NCBI GenBank assembly: GCA_015489765.1
Contig: WFZC01000278.1
Coordinates: forward strand, 1 to 55,565
Direction: 5' to 3'
Source: Desulfobulbaceae bacterium
Lineage (GTDB): Bacteria; Desulfobacterota; Desulfobulbia; Desulfobulbales; Desulfobulbaceae
DNA: 55,565 bases
Part shown: positions 16,400 to 26,311 of the stretch, piece by piece
Layout: each line of letters starts with the position of its first letter
How positions within the stretch are numbered: the stretch's first letter is position 1
The notes under the pieces: model-generated
The model's input: the letters and a program-made list of their open reading frames with translations, nothing else
The model's database searches: none
What the model was told of the DNA's origin: nothing
Made by a program: the position numbers and the translations under genes

Positions 16400-16753
16400 T
16401 CAGGCCTTGAGGTCAAGAACACTGTTGTCCATTTCATCTATCGCCTGCAGGGAACGAATATTTGCCAGCAAAGCATGCTGATTCATTGTCATTTCAGGGA
16501 GTTCTTCGGCAAGGTCGACGTTGGACTGCTCAACCATCTGTTCGCCCTGCCCGGTTTCCTCCATTGTCTGCGGGCCCGGCGTTTCGATTTTTTCAGCATG
16601 GGCATCAACGCCCTGCGGCTTTTCTTCACGGAGAAGGACCCGGCCCTTTTTGAAACCGGATGTATTCATATTGGCGACATTATTTGCATTATTCTGCAAG
16701 CACATCCCATATACCTGCAAACCGGAAAGTGCGGCATATCGTCCTGAAATCAT
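16400..16753 (-). CDS. orphan flagellar rod/hook family (FlgC-like) protein
   Basis: The N-terminus ALSGLQVYGMCLQNNANNVA then NMNTSGFKK matches the flagellar basal-body rod signature. The C-terminus EQSNVDLAEELPEM with the following LLANIRSLQAIDEM matches the rod/hook C-terminal coiled-coil domain. The ~40-residue middle is only a Glu-rich linker, so the product (117 residues) is shorter than FlgC and has no D1-type insertion. ATG 16753 was chosen because AGGGTGAAG precedes it. No other flagellar gene is nearby. Confidence 0.7.
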   Translation of the reverse strand: MISGRYAALSGLQVYGMCLQNNANNVANMNTSGFKKGRVLLREEKPQGVDAHAEKIETPGPQTMEETGQGEQMVEQSNVDLAEELPEMTMNQHALLANIRSLQAIDEMDNSVLDLKA

Positions 16754-17170
16754 CGTCTTCACCCTAAATTATAATGAATTATCCCTCACACACAATAACT
16801 ATGCAAAAAACGATCCCAGCTTGACAACCAGGCCAGCATATGAAAAATCTTATCGGGATTTCGATGGGACATTGACCGCTGAATCCCTGTAAACCACGTT
16901 GGTGCAAAAGGTAAACCAATAACGAAAGGTAAATGAACATGCCTGGAGCGCCAACAATCACCAGCAATGGACATTAACGAGCAGGTCCGGGCCGAATTTT
17001 CTTGAGCCAGAGTTTTGTTTTGAAAATTATTCAATTAGCTTGAGCCCCGGTCAACAATCAGGAAATAATTTGCCACTTTCCCCTCTTCTGTGTAGATAAA
17101 GTGGTTGGATCAGGTTATTCTTTCTCAAGATACTAAGAAATATTCCAACCCAAAGACAACGATCTCAATA
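16754..17170. other. 417-base spacer upstream of surA
   Basis: Apart from the promoter at 17070-17098 this stretch shows short overlapping frames without ribosome sites or recognisable motifs. I see no RNA gene or repeat in it. Confidence 0.5.
17070..17098 (+). promoter_or_regulatory. sigma-70-type promoter for surA
   Basis: TTGCCA (17070-17075) and TAGATA (17093-17098) are separated by 17 bases, about 72 bases before the surA start. Confidence 0.5.
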
Positions 17171-18175
17171 ATGAAACATTTATATATTTTTTTTCTATTC
17201 TCTGTTCTGGCCCTTGTTTTTATCGCCACTGCGGCTCCTTTGCGCGCCGAAGTCGTTGACAGCTGCGTGGCGGTCGTCAACGACGATGTCATCACCCTCT
17301 CCGAGGTCAATGAAGCCGGCAAACCCCTGTTTACCCGGATAGCTGAACAGACGCCTCCCGGCAGGCTGAGTGAGGCGCTGCAAAAGGCCAGGAAAACGAT
17401 CATTGAAAAACTCATCGACAAAAAACTCCTCCTGCAGGAGGCCGACAGATACAAAATCACGGTCTCCGATGAGGAAGTCGACAAGGCCCTGCAACGAATT
17501 CTCAATCGAAATCACACAACCATGCGCCAGTTCCGCAAGCAGCTTGGTGCCATGGGTCTTAACGAGAAACAGTACAAGGAAGACCTGAAAGACCAGATTC
17601 TCAGCGCCAAGCTGGTAAATATCGCGGTCCGCTCCAAGGTGATAATTCCTGAGGAAAAAATTATTGATTACTATGACATGCACTACACAGAGCAGGTCGG
17701 CGAGGGTGGTTATTATATCCTGCAGATAGGGTGCAGCTGGGATAGAACTAAAACAGGAGCGGCCTTGAAAAAGGCAAAAGAGGCGGCCCTTAAAAAGGCG
17801 CAGCGGATCCATAGTCTCGCTGTCGCGGGCAAGGATTTTAAAAAACTGGCGCAAGAGTATTCAGATTTGCCCTCGGCATCCGATGGTGGCGACATCGGCG
17901 TATTTCATGCAGAGGAGATGGCTGATTCCATGCGCAAGGCCGTAACCTCCCTCAAGCCCGGCCAGGTCAGCAAAATCGTGGAAACGCCGTCGGGCTACCA
18001 GATTTTCAAGCTGCTGTCCAGCCAGGAGGGCCAGATCATCACCAAGGTACCCTATGAATCGGTTAAGGATGAAATCCGCGAAATACTTTACCGAGAGGAG
18101 ATGCAGAAACTCTACAAAAACTGGATCAAAGAACTGCGGGCACAGTCCTACATCAGGATTTTACAGGACAACTAG
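17171..18175 (+). CDS. surA: periplasmic peptidyl-prolyl isomerase / chaperone SurA
   Basis: The 334-residue protein has a signal peptide (about residues 1-26, ending LRAE), a SurA N-terminal chaperone domain starting VVDSCVAVVNDDVITLSEV, and one parvulin (PPIC) domain near residues 185-280 with GGDIGVFHAEEM and KIVETPSGYQIFKL. SurA helps outer-membrane proteins fold. E. coli SurA has two parvulin domains; here there is one. ATG 17171 was chosen because the signal peptide begins there. rodZ-like and recO follow on the same strand. Confidence 0.88.
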   Translation: MKHLYIFFLFSVLALVFIATAAPLRAEVVDSCVAVVNDDVITLSEVNEAGKPLFTRIAEQTPPGRLSEALQKARKTIIEKLIDKKLLLQEADRYKITVSDEEVDKALQRILNRNHTTMRQFRKQLGAMGLNEKQYKEDLKDQILSAKLVNIAVRSKVIIPEEKIIDYYDMHYTEQVGEGGYYILQIGCSWDRTKTGAALKKAKEAALKKAQRIHSLAVAGKDFKKLAQEYSDLPSASDGGDIGVFHAEEMADSMRKAVTSLKPGQVSKIVETPSGYQIFKLLSSQEGQIITKVPYESVKDEIREILYREEMQKLYKNWIKELRAQSYIRILQDN

Positions 18176-18222
18176 CAGGCAATGTACGATAAACAACGGC
18201 GAAATTCTTTTGAGGTCCCGGC

Positions 18223-19140
18223 ATGAGTAAGAAGGATCCTTCTCCGGAACAAAACATGGAAGAGTCTCCAGGGCGTTACCTGCAAAAGCTGCGGCTGGAA
18301 AAAGAGTTAAGTGTCGAAGAGGTCTCTGAGGCGACCAAAATTTCCGTAAAAAATATCCGGGCCATCGAGCAGTCCTCCTTTGACCAGCTGCCCGCAGACA
18401 CCTTTGTCCGCGGCCTGGTGACCCTGTATGGTAATTATCTTGGCGTCAACGGCTCCAAGGTGGCGGCTGAACTTCTTGCCGAACGGAAAAAACATTCCAC
18501 CGGCTCCAGGCCGCAGAACCTGGCCATGAAAACAATCCCGCCCTCAACCCTGGCCCCGAAAACACTTGCCGAACCCTCCCATATTTCATCGGCAACCATT
18601 GCCCTGCTGCTTTTTGCCGCCATCGTCCTCTCCTTTACCGGCTTTTGCCTCTACACATCCTGGAACCCCTTTTCCTTTCTGTCAAAACAGACCAGCAACA
18701 TGCAGGTCTCCATCCAAAAAATGTTTGCGGGCGATGATGGACAACAGCAGCCGGTGGTGGCGAAAGAAAACAGATCGGTGGATACCGGGGCAGAGGGGCG
18801 GGAGGAGACAACCGCCACAGGAAGCGGGTCGTTGGGAACAACGGGGGAAAACGACCTGTCCGCAAGCCGGGACCAGGCATCCTATCCCTACCGGCTGACG
18901 GCCCATTTCATCAGGGATTGCACAGTAACGGTGTCGATTGACGGCGAAAAACCGGTCAAGAAAAGATATACCAGCGGCAGGGCTGCACACTGGCAGGCAA
19001 AAGAACAGCTCAAAATTACCTTTGATACGCCAAAATCCGCAACCCTGTCCCTCAATGACGCCCCGTTGTCCTTCCCGACATCGGAAAATGGCAGACCGCC
19101 ATCGCTCCTCCTGCCCGACGACATTTTTGATCATCAATGA
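18223..19140 (+). CDS. RodZ-like helix-turn-helix membrane protein
   Basis: The 305-residue protein has an N-terminal HTH of the RodZ type (residues about 17-85, RYLQKLRLEKELSVEEVSEA), one membrane segment (about 122-145), a low-complexity linker and a C-terminal periplasmic domain of the DUF4115 type. RodZ links the MreB cytoskeleton to the cell-wall machinery. Assignment rests on architecture; many such genes have not been tied to MreB. Its stop overlaps the recO start by four bases (ATGA). Confidence 0.8.
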   Translation: MSKKDPSPEQNMEESPGRYLQKLRLEKELSVEEVSEATKISVKNIRAIEQSSFDQLPADTFVRGLVTLYGNYLGVNGSKVAAELLAERKKHSTGSRPQNLAMKTIPPSTLAPKTLAEPSHISSATIALLLFAAIVLSFTGFCLYTSWNPFSFLSKQTSNMQVSIQKMFAGDDGQQQPVVAKENRSVDTGAEGREETTATGSGSLGTTGENDLSASRDQASYPYRLTAHFIRDCTVTVSIDGEKPVKKRYTSGRAAHWQAKEQLKITFDTPKSATLSLNDAPLSFPTSENGRPPSLLLPDDIFDHQ

Positions 19141-19943
19141 CCAACCGGCAATCCCCTGCCATTGTCCTTCAGGTGACCGCCCATGCCGAAGCCGATAAAA
19201 TTGTCACCCTCTACTGCCGGGATCTTGGCAAAATAACCACCATCGCCAAGGGGGCCAAACGCAGCAAAAAACGTTTTGTCAATAAACTGGAACCATTTAC
19301 CTCCCTTGTCGTCACCTGCCGGCCGCCCAAAAAAGGCTCCCTCTTCTTTCTGAGCGAGGCGGAACTGGTCAATGCCCATCTCTTTCTACGCCGGCATTAT
19401 CCAGGCTATGTGACTGCCACCTTTATCAGCGAACTTGTCCGCCGCTTCAGCGGTGATCAGGATGGCGATCCCGCTGTTTTCTCTCTCCTGTCCTGGGCGC
19501 TGGCAGGGCTGGCCGAACGGAAAAACCAGGGAGTGATTGCCGTTTTTTTTCTCCTGCGCCTGCTGGCAGCCTGCGGCTATCAGCCGCAGTTGACCGGCTG
19601 CGCCGTCTGTGGCGCGGCCATTGATCAACAACCGGCCTTTGCCCTCTATCCGGCCAACGGATCCCTCCTCTGCCTCCGCTGCCGCAGACAGAGCCGGGGA
19701 TCATCCCTGCACCTGACACGCCAGACCCTGAAATTTCTTGCCAGCGGTCAACAGCTCCCCCTCTCCAGGCTGACCCGGCTGCACATGTCAACGGCCAACG
19801 CATATCAGGCCCTGAGGGCGCTGTGCAGTTACAGCCGTCACATCCTCCAGCAGGACATTCATTCCTGGAAGCAGTTGCAACGGCTGATGCAGGAAACAGA
19901 ACATCCTTCCCAACCGGCGGCAACAATCAGGCGCCCCGAATAA
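19137..19943 (+). CDS. recO: DNA repair protein RecO
   Basis: RecO anneals single-stranded DNA and helps load RecA in the RecFOR pathway. The protein has an N-terminal OB fold and a helical C-terminal domain with a zinc site formed by Cys155, Cys158, Cys179 and Cys182 (GCAVCGA and LCLRCRR). Length (268) is typical. It is translationally coupled to the rodZ-like gene, and its last 17 bases overlap the end of the convergent SNF2 gene. Confidence 0.92.
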   Translation: MTNRQSPAIVLQVTAHAEADKIVTLYCRDLGKITTIAKGAKRSKKRFVNKLEPFTSLVVTCRPPKKGSLFFLSEAELVNAHLFLRRHYPGYVTATFISELVRRFSGDQDGDPAVFSLLSWALAGLAERKNQGVIAVFFLLRLLAACGYQPQLTGCAVCGAAIDQQPAFALYPANGSLLCLRCRRQSRGSSLHLTRQTLKFLASGQQLPLSRLTRLHMSTANAYQALRALCSYSRHILQQDIHSWKQLQRLMQETEHPSQPAATIRRPE

Positions 19944-22900
19944 GCTCAAGCAGTTCCTCGGCGCTGATCCTGGCCCCGACATCGGAGCCCTCGAGCAGGG
20001 AGTTGGCAAGATCCCGTTTTTCCTGATGCAGGCGGACGATCTTTTCCTCGATGGTATTGGATGTTATCAACCGATAGACCGTGACCGGTCGTTTCTGGCC
20101 GATACGATGGGCCCGGTCGGCCGCCTGATCCTCAACGGCCGGATTCCACCAGGGATCCATATGGATAACATAATCGGCCGCCGTCAGGTTCAAGCCCAGG
20201 CCGCCGGCCTTCAGGCTGATAAGAAAGAGGTCCCCGTCACCGGCCTGGAAGCTCTCCACCTGCCGCTGCCGCTCCCGGGCGGGAGTGGTGCCGTCTAAAT
20301 ACTTATAACTGATGCCCTTTTCATCAAGGAGCTCGCGGATAAGCGCCAGATGGCCGGTAAACTGGCTGAAGACCAGGGCCTTATGCCGACTGGCAATGAG
20401 TTCTTCCACAACCTCGGCAAAGACCCGCAGCTTGGTCGATGGTATTTTTATATCCTCGGAGATAAGGCGTGGATTACAACAGGCGCGGCGAAGACGCATG
20501 ATTTCCGCCAGGATGCGCAGGTGGCGTCCGGTTTTTTCCGCGTTCCCCTCGATATTTTCCATGGCCTGCTGTCGTAAGGCCTCGTAAAAGGCGATCTCTT
20601 CCGGACTCATCTCCACCCGCAGGGTAATTTCCGTACGGGGCGGCAACTCCTCGAGAACCTGGGATTTGATGCGGCGCAGCATAAAGGGCCGAATGAGTTT
20701 TTTCAGCTTGCGGCGGGCAACCTGATCATGGTGTTTTTCTATGGGAATACCGAACCTGGCATTGAATCGCTTATAGGTCCCCAAAAGACCGGGATTGATA
20801 AAGGAAAAAAGGTTCCACAACTCCCCGAGATGATTTTCTATCGGAGTGCCGGTGGTGATGAGTTTGAACCGTGCCCTGAGCCGCTTTGCCGCCTTGGACC
20901 GCTTGGTGGCCGCATTTTTAATGGCCTGGGCCTCATCCAGGGCTATGCATTGCCAATCCACCTGTTCAAGCAGCTCCACCTCCTGCTGCAGCAGGGTATA
21001 ACTGGTGACCAGCAGGTCATACTTGCCCAGCCCTCGTATCATCTCTTCCCGATCAGGCCCGCCAAGCATGTGCAGCTTCAGGGTCGGGGCAAAACGATTC
21101 ACCTCCTGTTCCCAGTTCATGCACACAGAGGTGGGGGCAACGACCAGGGTCGGGCCCTTGCCGGCAAAGTAGAGGATAACAGCCAGCGACTGCAGGGTTT
21201 TTCCCAGTCCCATATCATCGGCAAGACAGGCGCCGATACCGAGCCGGGCCAGCCGGACCATCCAGACAAACCCCTCAACCTGGTAATCACGCAATTCCGC
21301 CTGCAGGGTCGAGGGCACCTCGGGCACAAAATCCTGGGCCTCGTTAATTGCCTGCAGACGCTTGCGCCAACCATCGTCCACGGTCGTTTTTGCCTGGCGG
21401 GTCAACTCTTCCAGGGCCGGGGCCGCAAGGGGATGGACATAGATTTCATTTTCCGCCCGCTCCTCCTCGCCAAAGAGGATGAGTTCTTCGAGACGATTGC
21501 GAAACTCCTGGGTCAGGGCGAGAAACTGACCGTCCCCCATGGGGATGAACCGGCTGCGCGATTTTTTTACCTGCTCAAGCAGGGATTTCAGCTCAATGAC
21601 TTCATCCTGATCGACCTGCAGGTGGCCGCTTAAGGAAAACCAGTCCTGCTGGCTGGTACGGATATTGAGATTGAGCTGGTTGACGCCGGTCTGCCTGCGC
21701 ACAGCGATCTTTTCGCCCTCCGGCCACTCGAGTACGACCCGGTCACGGATCTCTTCAATCTCCAACAGGGCCTGCAGACACTCTTCAGGATCCAGCAGAT
21801 GCCATTCCCGCTCATTCTCCTGTTCAAGGTCAATGGCCAGATCCAGCATGGGGCAGCTCTCTTCGACCTCGCGCGCCTTTTCCTCTTCAAGCAGCAGGTT
21901 CCGCTTTGTCTGCAGACGCCGTCCCTTGACCTCAGCCATGATATTGGTCTCGCCGATACCCGGCTTCAGGTAGGGACCGGCATGGGAAAAGGGCTGGACA
22001 AACATCTCCAGGCGAAAGCCGCTGCCATAGGGAATGATATGAATATGCGGGGTCGCATCTGCAGTGACCACGGTAATATCCTGGCCCTCTCCGCCCACAT
22101 CGATGGAGGAGTGCACCGTCATGAACGAGGCAATATTGCCGATGGCATCCAGGACCTGACCGCTGGCCTCCACCGGGACCCGCAACCCCTCCCGGCCGGT
22201 TATCTCGGCGACTCGCCTATGTTCATCGGTGATGCGGACAATGCGAAACCTGGTCGGCGTCTCCTGCCAGACCACGACTTCTCCCTCGCCGATGTCCCGG
22301 ACAAAATGAATAAACAGGGTCTCCCCATGGGACTCAACCACCAGTTCGGGCTCTCCGGCAACGAGTTCCACCGGAGTTTGCGGTGAATGTTCAAGAAAGA
22401 CATGGGGATGACCGATAATCGCAGGCAGGGCCTTTTCCATGTTAAATCTGTAGCCGCTTATCTTGCCGCTTCCCTCGACAACCGGTTCAAGGGCGGCACA
22501 GATCTCCCTGTCCTGATCGGAAAGGTAGGGAAACGCATCCATCTCGGCCAGCCTGTTCAGGCCAATGGCCCGTCCCTTGCTCCACTGGCCGGAACCCTTT
22601 CTCTTCTGCTCCTTGGGCGTGAGGGCCAGCGAATTATCGGCAAAGCGGACGAACCAGGAAAGCCTGGTGGTCTGTTCCTGGCCCCTGGCCGCCCGGGTAA
22701 CCTTGATCAGCTCCTGCAGGCTCTGTTTCCATGATTCATCTGGTGAGACAATATGGACAATCGTCCTGCAGCCAAGCTCCGCCCGCATTTTCTCGGCCCA
22801 GGCCCTTTTCTCCTCCTGTTGGGGATCGATTGTGGCCAGCAGTTCCGACGCCTCCATTGCAAGCCAGAGAAAACCGTTCTCCCTGGACTGAATATAGAGC

Positions 22901-24060
22901 GCATGCAGGGCATTCTGCAGTTCCGAAGGAATCTCCACCCCAATCCAGTGCAGACAGAGGATGGAAACAAGCGTGGAAAGGCTGCGCTCCTCTGCCTTTA
23001 ACTGTTCGGAAAGGGCAAGCATATCGGGTAAATCATCCTCGACGGAGCGGGCATAGGCATCGAGGAAACGAAAGGGCAGCTCTTCGGGGCACCCATTGCA
23101 GGAGGCAAGGACAAGGGTGGTGGCCCCGATGACCGCACGCAGGTCGTCCTCCTGGCCCCGCGAGAGCAAGGCAAGCAGACAAAATATGCCGGTCAGACCG
23201 AAAAAAAAGGTCCCCTCCTTCCCAGCGTACTGATTAAGATGTGCAAGGTCTTTTTCAAAAAAGGCAAGTCCTGCCTCATCATCGCCGAGCAGGAAAGACA
23301 GGGTTCCGGAAAATCCCGAGCCAGGAAAAGAATCGCCATGCCTGTCTATCAGGTTCTGTAATGCGTCAAACCGGCCCTGGAGCAGGTAATATCCGGCCAG
23401 CATGCGATGAAATGGGACCTGCTCGATGGCGGATATTGTCAGAGCGGAGTCGTCTTCAAGATAATTGAGGACCTCGGGAAAGGGAACAAGGCGCTCCATG
23501 GAATACCGGAAAACCTGATCGAGGAGAAAAAACTGCATCGAGCCAGGCAAGCCGCCAAACCAGTGGGCATCAAAGGGATTGGTGACGATTTGCACAGCCG
23601 GTGGTTCCATCTCCAGATGGCTGCCACAGTGGTTGGCAAGAAATTGACCACTTTCGTCGATTTTATCAAAGTCACCAGTATATACGCCGATACGAAACTG
23701 GCGCATGGCCCGCCAGCATCGGGTTGTCCATTTCCCGTACATATAGGAAACAGGCGCCTCTTTTTCGATTAGGGCGGCAAAATCGGCAAACCAGCCCTCC
23801 TGCTCGCTCTGCCGGAGCAGGAATTCGGACAACTCGGGCGGACACTGATTATGCAGGTTCAGGAGGTCTGCCTGGCGCAGATGTTCAATGGACTCCTTTA
23901 TCTCCACACGACTGACCTGATAATGCCCGGCAAGGCCAATACATTTGGTTAAAAATGCCACCGAAACCGGTTCATAGATGATGGAAATACACTGAAGCAG
24001 GTAATGGTCAAACGGTTCCAGTTCACCAAGAACCTGTTTCAGCTCTGCGGATACATTCAT
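19927..24060 (-). CDS. large SNF2-family DNA translocase/helicase
   Basis: The C-terminal ~480 residues form a complete SNF2 ATPase: Walker A DDMGLGKT near residue 945, DEAQ near residue 1043, GTPIENHLGELWNL, and a helicase C domain with FSQFTGHL, SLKAGGLGLNLTAADYVI and DQAADRAHRIGQ. The ~900-residue N-terminus has a helical part and segments that recur in bacterial SNF2 proteins. Such ATPases move on duplex DNA to remodel protein-DNA complexes; the bacterial RapA/HepA relatives act on RNA polymerase. No methylase, nuclease or phospholipase partner lies beside it, so a defence role is not supported. Confidence 0.9.
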   Translation of the reverse strand: MNVSAELKQVLGELEPFDHYLLQCISIIYEPVSVAFLTKCIGLAGHYQVSRVEIKESIEHLRQADLLNLHNQCPPELSEFLLRQSEQEGWFADFAALIEKEAPVSYMYGKWTTRCWRAMRQFRIGVYTGDFDKIDESGQFLANHCGSHLEMEPPAVQIVTNPFDAHWFGGLPGSMQFFLLDQVFRYSMERLVPFPEVLNYLEDDSALTISAIEQVPFHRMLAGYYLLQGRFDALQNLIDRHGDSFPGSGFSGTLSFLLGDDEAGLAFFEKDLAHLNQYAGKEGTFFFGLTGIFCLLALLSRGQEDDLRAVIGATTLVLASCNGCPEELPFRFLDAYARSVEDDLPDMLALSEQLKAEERSLSTLVSILCLHWIGVEIPSELQNALHALYIQSRENGFLWLAMEASELLATIDPQQEEKRAWAEKMRAELGCRTIVHIVSPDESWKQSLQELIKVTRAARGQEQTTRLSWFVRFADNSLALTPKEQKRKGSGQWSKGRAIGLNRLAEMDAFPYLSDQDREICAALEPVVEGSGKISGYRFNMEKALPAIIGHPHVFLEHSPQTPVELVAGEPELVVESHGETLFIHFVRDIGEGEVVVWQETPTRFRIVRITDEHRRVAEITGREGLRVPVEASGQVLDAIGNIASFMTVHSSIDVGGEGQDITVVTADATPHIHIIPYGSGFRLEMFVQPFSHAGPYLKPGIGETNIMAEVKGRRLQTKRNLLLEEEKAREVEESCPMLDLAIDLEQENEREWHLLDPEECLQALLEIEEIRDRVVLEWPEGEKIAVRRQTGVNQLNLNIRTSQQDWFSLSGHLQVDQDEVIELKSLLEQVKKSRSRFIPMGDGQFLALTQEFRNRLEELILFGEEERAENEIYVHPLAAPALEELTRQAKTTVDDGWRKRLQAINEAQDFVPEVPSTLQAELRDYQVEGFVWMVRLARLGIGACLADDMGLGKTLQSLAVILYFAGKGPTLVVAPTSVCMNWEQEVNRFAPTLKLHMLGGPDREEMIRGLGKYDLLVTSYTLLQQEVELLEQVDWQCIALDEAQAIKNAATKRSKAAKRLRARFKLITTGTPIENHLGELWNLFSFINPGLLGTYKRFNARFGIPIEKHHDQVARRKLKKLIRPFMLRRIKSQVLEELPPRTEITLRVEMSPEEIAFYEALRQQAMENIEGNAEKTGRHLRILAEIMRLRRACCNPRLISEDIKIPSTKLRVFAEVVEELIASRHKALVFSQFTGHLALIRELLDEKGISYKYLDGTTPARERQRQVESFQAGDGDLFLISLKAGGLGLNLTAADYVIHMDPWWNPAVEDQAADRAHRIGQKRPVTVYRLITSNTIEEKIVRLHQEKRDLANSLLEGSDVGARISAEELLELIRGA

Positions 24061-24433
24061 AGAAATTTATCCGAAAATAGGATTATGCGTGTTGCTGCAT
24101 GGACGGATTGGGCGAATTTATTCGCCTGTTAACCCATTGCTTTACCAGGATAATCATGAAAATTTTGCACCTGAACCCGCTCCTACAGGCTTGGGTTGCG
24201 GGTACAACCCTCCTTAAACGTAACCTGCAGATTTTCATTATTAGTTATAAGCGGCCGATATGGTTCGGCCATAATGGTTTATCCCAAAAGCAACGACGGA
24301 CAAAAACAGGAATTATAGAACAAGTCAGTCTGTTCCGAGTCGGTAACCATTATATTCAGGGCAGCAAAAAGGCCCCCTGCACTGCAAGGGGCCTGCTCAT
24401 ATGAAAAACCGAGGACCGGGCCATGAGTATTAT
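24061..24433. other. 373-base spacer between SNF2 and PpiD-like genes
   Basis: A perfect dyad GGCGAA-TTTA-TTCGCC (24111-24126) lies about 50 bases ahead of the SNF2 start and could be an operator. The terminator of the PpiD-like gene is at 24366-24394. The open frame on the plus strand here (24099-24404) has no ribosome site and contains the terminator, so I do not call it a gene. Confidence 0.45.
24366..24394 (-). terminator. Rho-independent terminator of the PpiD-like gene
   Basis: AGGCCCC (24370-24376) pairs with GGGGCCT (24388-24394) with extra pairing inside. On the minus strand the stem is followed by TTTTT (24366-24370). It lies 40 bases past the stop at 24434. Confidence 0.85.
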
Positions 24434-26311
24434 CTATTCCTTGAGAATTGCATTATTGGTCCAGATCTCCGCTTTTTTCTGCAGGTCGGCAAGCCAATCC
24501 ATAAGCAGGCGAGACTGCAGGTCGGCAAGCAACTGTTTGCGGAGCTGTTCCCTTGTTTGCGCATCCACACCCTTGCTGTCCTGCCGGCGCGCCACAATCT
24601 GGTAAATATAATAATTATCGCCCACTTTGAGCGGATGCTCGGGAAACCTGACCTTCGGAGACAGGGAAAAGGCGTCGGCAACAATGGCGGCTGGCACCTT
24701 TGCCGCCCGGGGCATGCTTCGTTTGATAAAATCCGTCCGGCGAATATCCTTGCCTGCAAGTTTCCCCTCTTTTTTGGCTTGGGCAAGCAGTTTATCCGCC
24801 TCTTTTTGAGCAAAAGCAACTGCCTTTTCCTTCCGGTAATCACTGACAACCCGCTTGCGCACATCGGCCAGGGGTGGCACAACCGGGGGTTTCACATCGT
24901 CGACAAAGATAATCGCATATCCTTTTCCGACCTCAACCAGAGAGCTGAGCTCTCCCTTGCCCAGGGCAAAGGCTTCCTTGACAAAGGCGGGATCGGAGAC
25001 AACACCGCCGGGCAGGTTGGAACGGGAGAATAAATCCGTCCTGATAACCTGTACCCCCTTCTGCTTTCCATATTTCTCCAGACTGCCGGCCCGCATGATA
25101 CCCTCATAGGCGGCGGAGGCCTCTTTAAAGGCCAGGGCTTTGGCCTCTTCCCTTTTCACCTTTTTGGCCAGTTCGTCTCTGACCTCGGCAAACGAACGGG
25201 TCACCGCCGGACGAATCTCCTCCAGTTTAATGATATGAAAGCCAAAGGAGGAACGTACCAAGCCGCTGATTTCCCCGGGATGGAGTGAAAAAACCGCATC
25301 GTCAAAGGGCTTGACCATTCTGCCGCGAGGGAAAAAACCAAGATCACCGCCGTTTTGGGCGGTCGGCCCCTCTGAATACTTTTTGGCAAGGGCCGCGAAA
25401 TCCTTGCCTGCCCTGGCCAGGGCCAGAATCTTTTCGGCCTCCTTTTTCCTGGCGGCAACCGTCTTTTCGTCCGCCCGCGGATCTACCTTAATTAGAATAT
25501 GACGGGCATGGCGTTGTTCGGGAATACGATAACCATCCTTTTCCTTCTCATATCGGGCTTTCAGCTCATCATCACTGACCTGCACCTGCTTCATGGCCTT
25601 GTCGGCATCAAAGAACAGATACTGCACCCGTATTTTCGGCTCTGTGGTATAGGCCTGTTTATGTTTTTCATACCAGGCGGCAAGTTCTGCCTCCTTAATC
25701 TCCACCTTATTCTCAAAATCAGCGCTTTTGATCTCCCTGACAGCAAGCTTGATCTCTTCAGCGGCAAAAGCGATCCACGTGGCCAATTCACTTTCAGGCA
25801 ATACTGCAAACGAACCGACTGCCCGGACAACGCGTTTTGTCAGGACATCATTGAACAGGCTGCTTTCAAAGGAGGTTGGGGTCAACCGGTTACGGGCAAG
25901 AATTTTTTTATAGCGATCAAGGTCAAAATGTCCATCCTTCTGAAAGGCTGCCATTTTTTCAATCTGCTGCTGTATGGCTTCCTTACTGACCTTCAGTCCC
26001 ATGGCAGCTGCTCCCTGCCGCAGCAACTCCTCCTGGATCAGTTGGGCGACGACCCGGTCTTTCAGGTTAATTGTATCAAAAAATCCCGGGGGCACCTGGC
26101 CGTTAAACTGACGGCGATATTTCTCCACAGCCTGATCATAGGCCCGCTGATACGCCTGAATGGAAATCTCCTTGCCATTAACCACGGCAATGGAGTTGCG
26201 ATTTCCTCTCATGCTGCTGCCCACGCCCCAGAAGACAAAGACCACCGCAATCAAAAGAACCAAGCCCTGAATCAACGTTGACTGGGCCCTGTTTCGTAAA
26301 AATCTCAACAT
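24434..26311 (-). CDS. PpiD-like membrane-anchored periplasmic foldase
   Basis: The 625-residue protein starts with a short cytoplasmic tail and one membrane helix (about 13-32), then a SurA-type N-terminal domain beginning SIAVVNGKEISIQAYQRAYD, a parvulin domain about residues 265-365 (RHARHILIKVDP, GGDLGFFPRGRMV), and a long helical C-terminal region. This is the architecture of PpiD, which works at the Sec translocon exit. ATG 26311 was preferred over an upstream TTG because GGAG precedes it at 10 bases. Confidence 0.88.
   Translation of the reverse strand: MLRFLRNRAQSTLIQGLVLLIAVVFVFWGVGSSMRGNRNSIAVVNGKEISIQAYQRAYDQAVEKYRRQFNGQVPPGFFDTINLKDRVVAQLIQEELLRQGAAAMGLKVSKEAIQQQIEKMAAFQKDGHFDLDRYKKILARNRLTPTSFESSLFNDVLTKRVVRAVGSFAVLPESELATWIAFAAEEIKLAVREIKSADFENKVEIKEAELAAWYEKHKQAYTTEPKIRVQYLFFDADKAMKQVQVSDDELKARYEKEKDGYRIPEQRHARHILIKVDPRADEKTVAARKKEAEKILALARAGKDFAALAKKYSEGPTAQNGGDLGFFPRGRMVKPFDDAVFSLHPGEISGLVRSSFGFHIIKLEEIRPAVTRSFAEVRDELAKKVKREEAKALAFKEASAAYEGIMRAGSLEKYGKQKGVQVIRTDLFSRSNLPGGVVSDPAFVKEAFALGKGELSSLVEVGKGYAIIFVDDVKPPVVPPLADVRKRVVSDYRKEKAVAFAQKEADKLLAQAKKEGKLAGKDIRRTDFIKRSMPRAAKVPAAIVADAFSLSPKVRFPEHPLKVGDNYYIYQIVARRQDSKGVDAQTREQLRKQLLADLQSRLLMDWLADLQKKAEIWTNNAILKE

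Noticed and set aside
20728-21633. 301-residue open frame on the plus strand
   Set aside because: It is antisense to the SNF2 gene, whose motifs run through the same bases.
19927-24060. Defence system built around the SNF2 ATPase
   Set aside because: Neighbours are recO and a PpiD-like foldase. No methylase, nuclease, phospholipase or toxin gene accompanies it.
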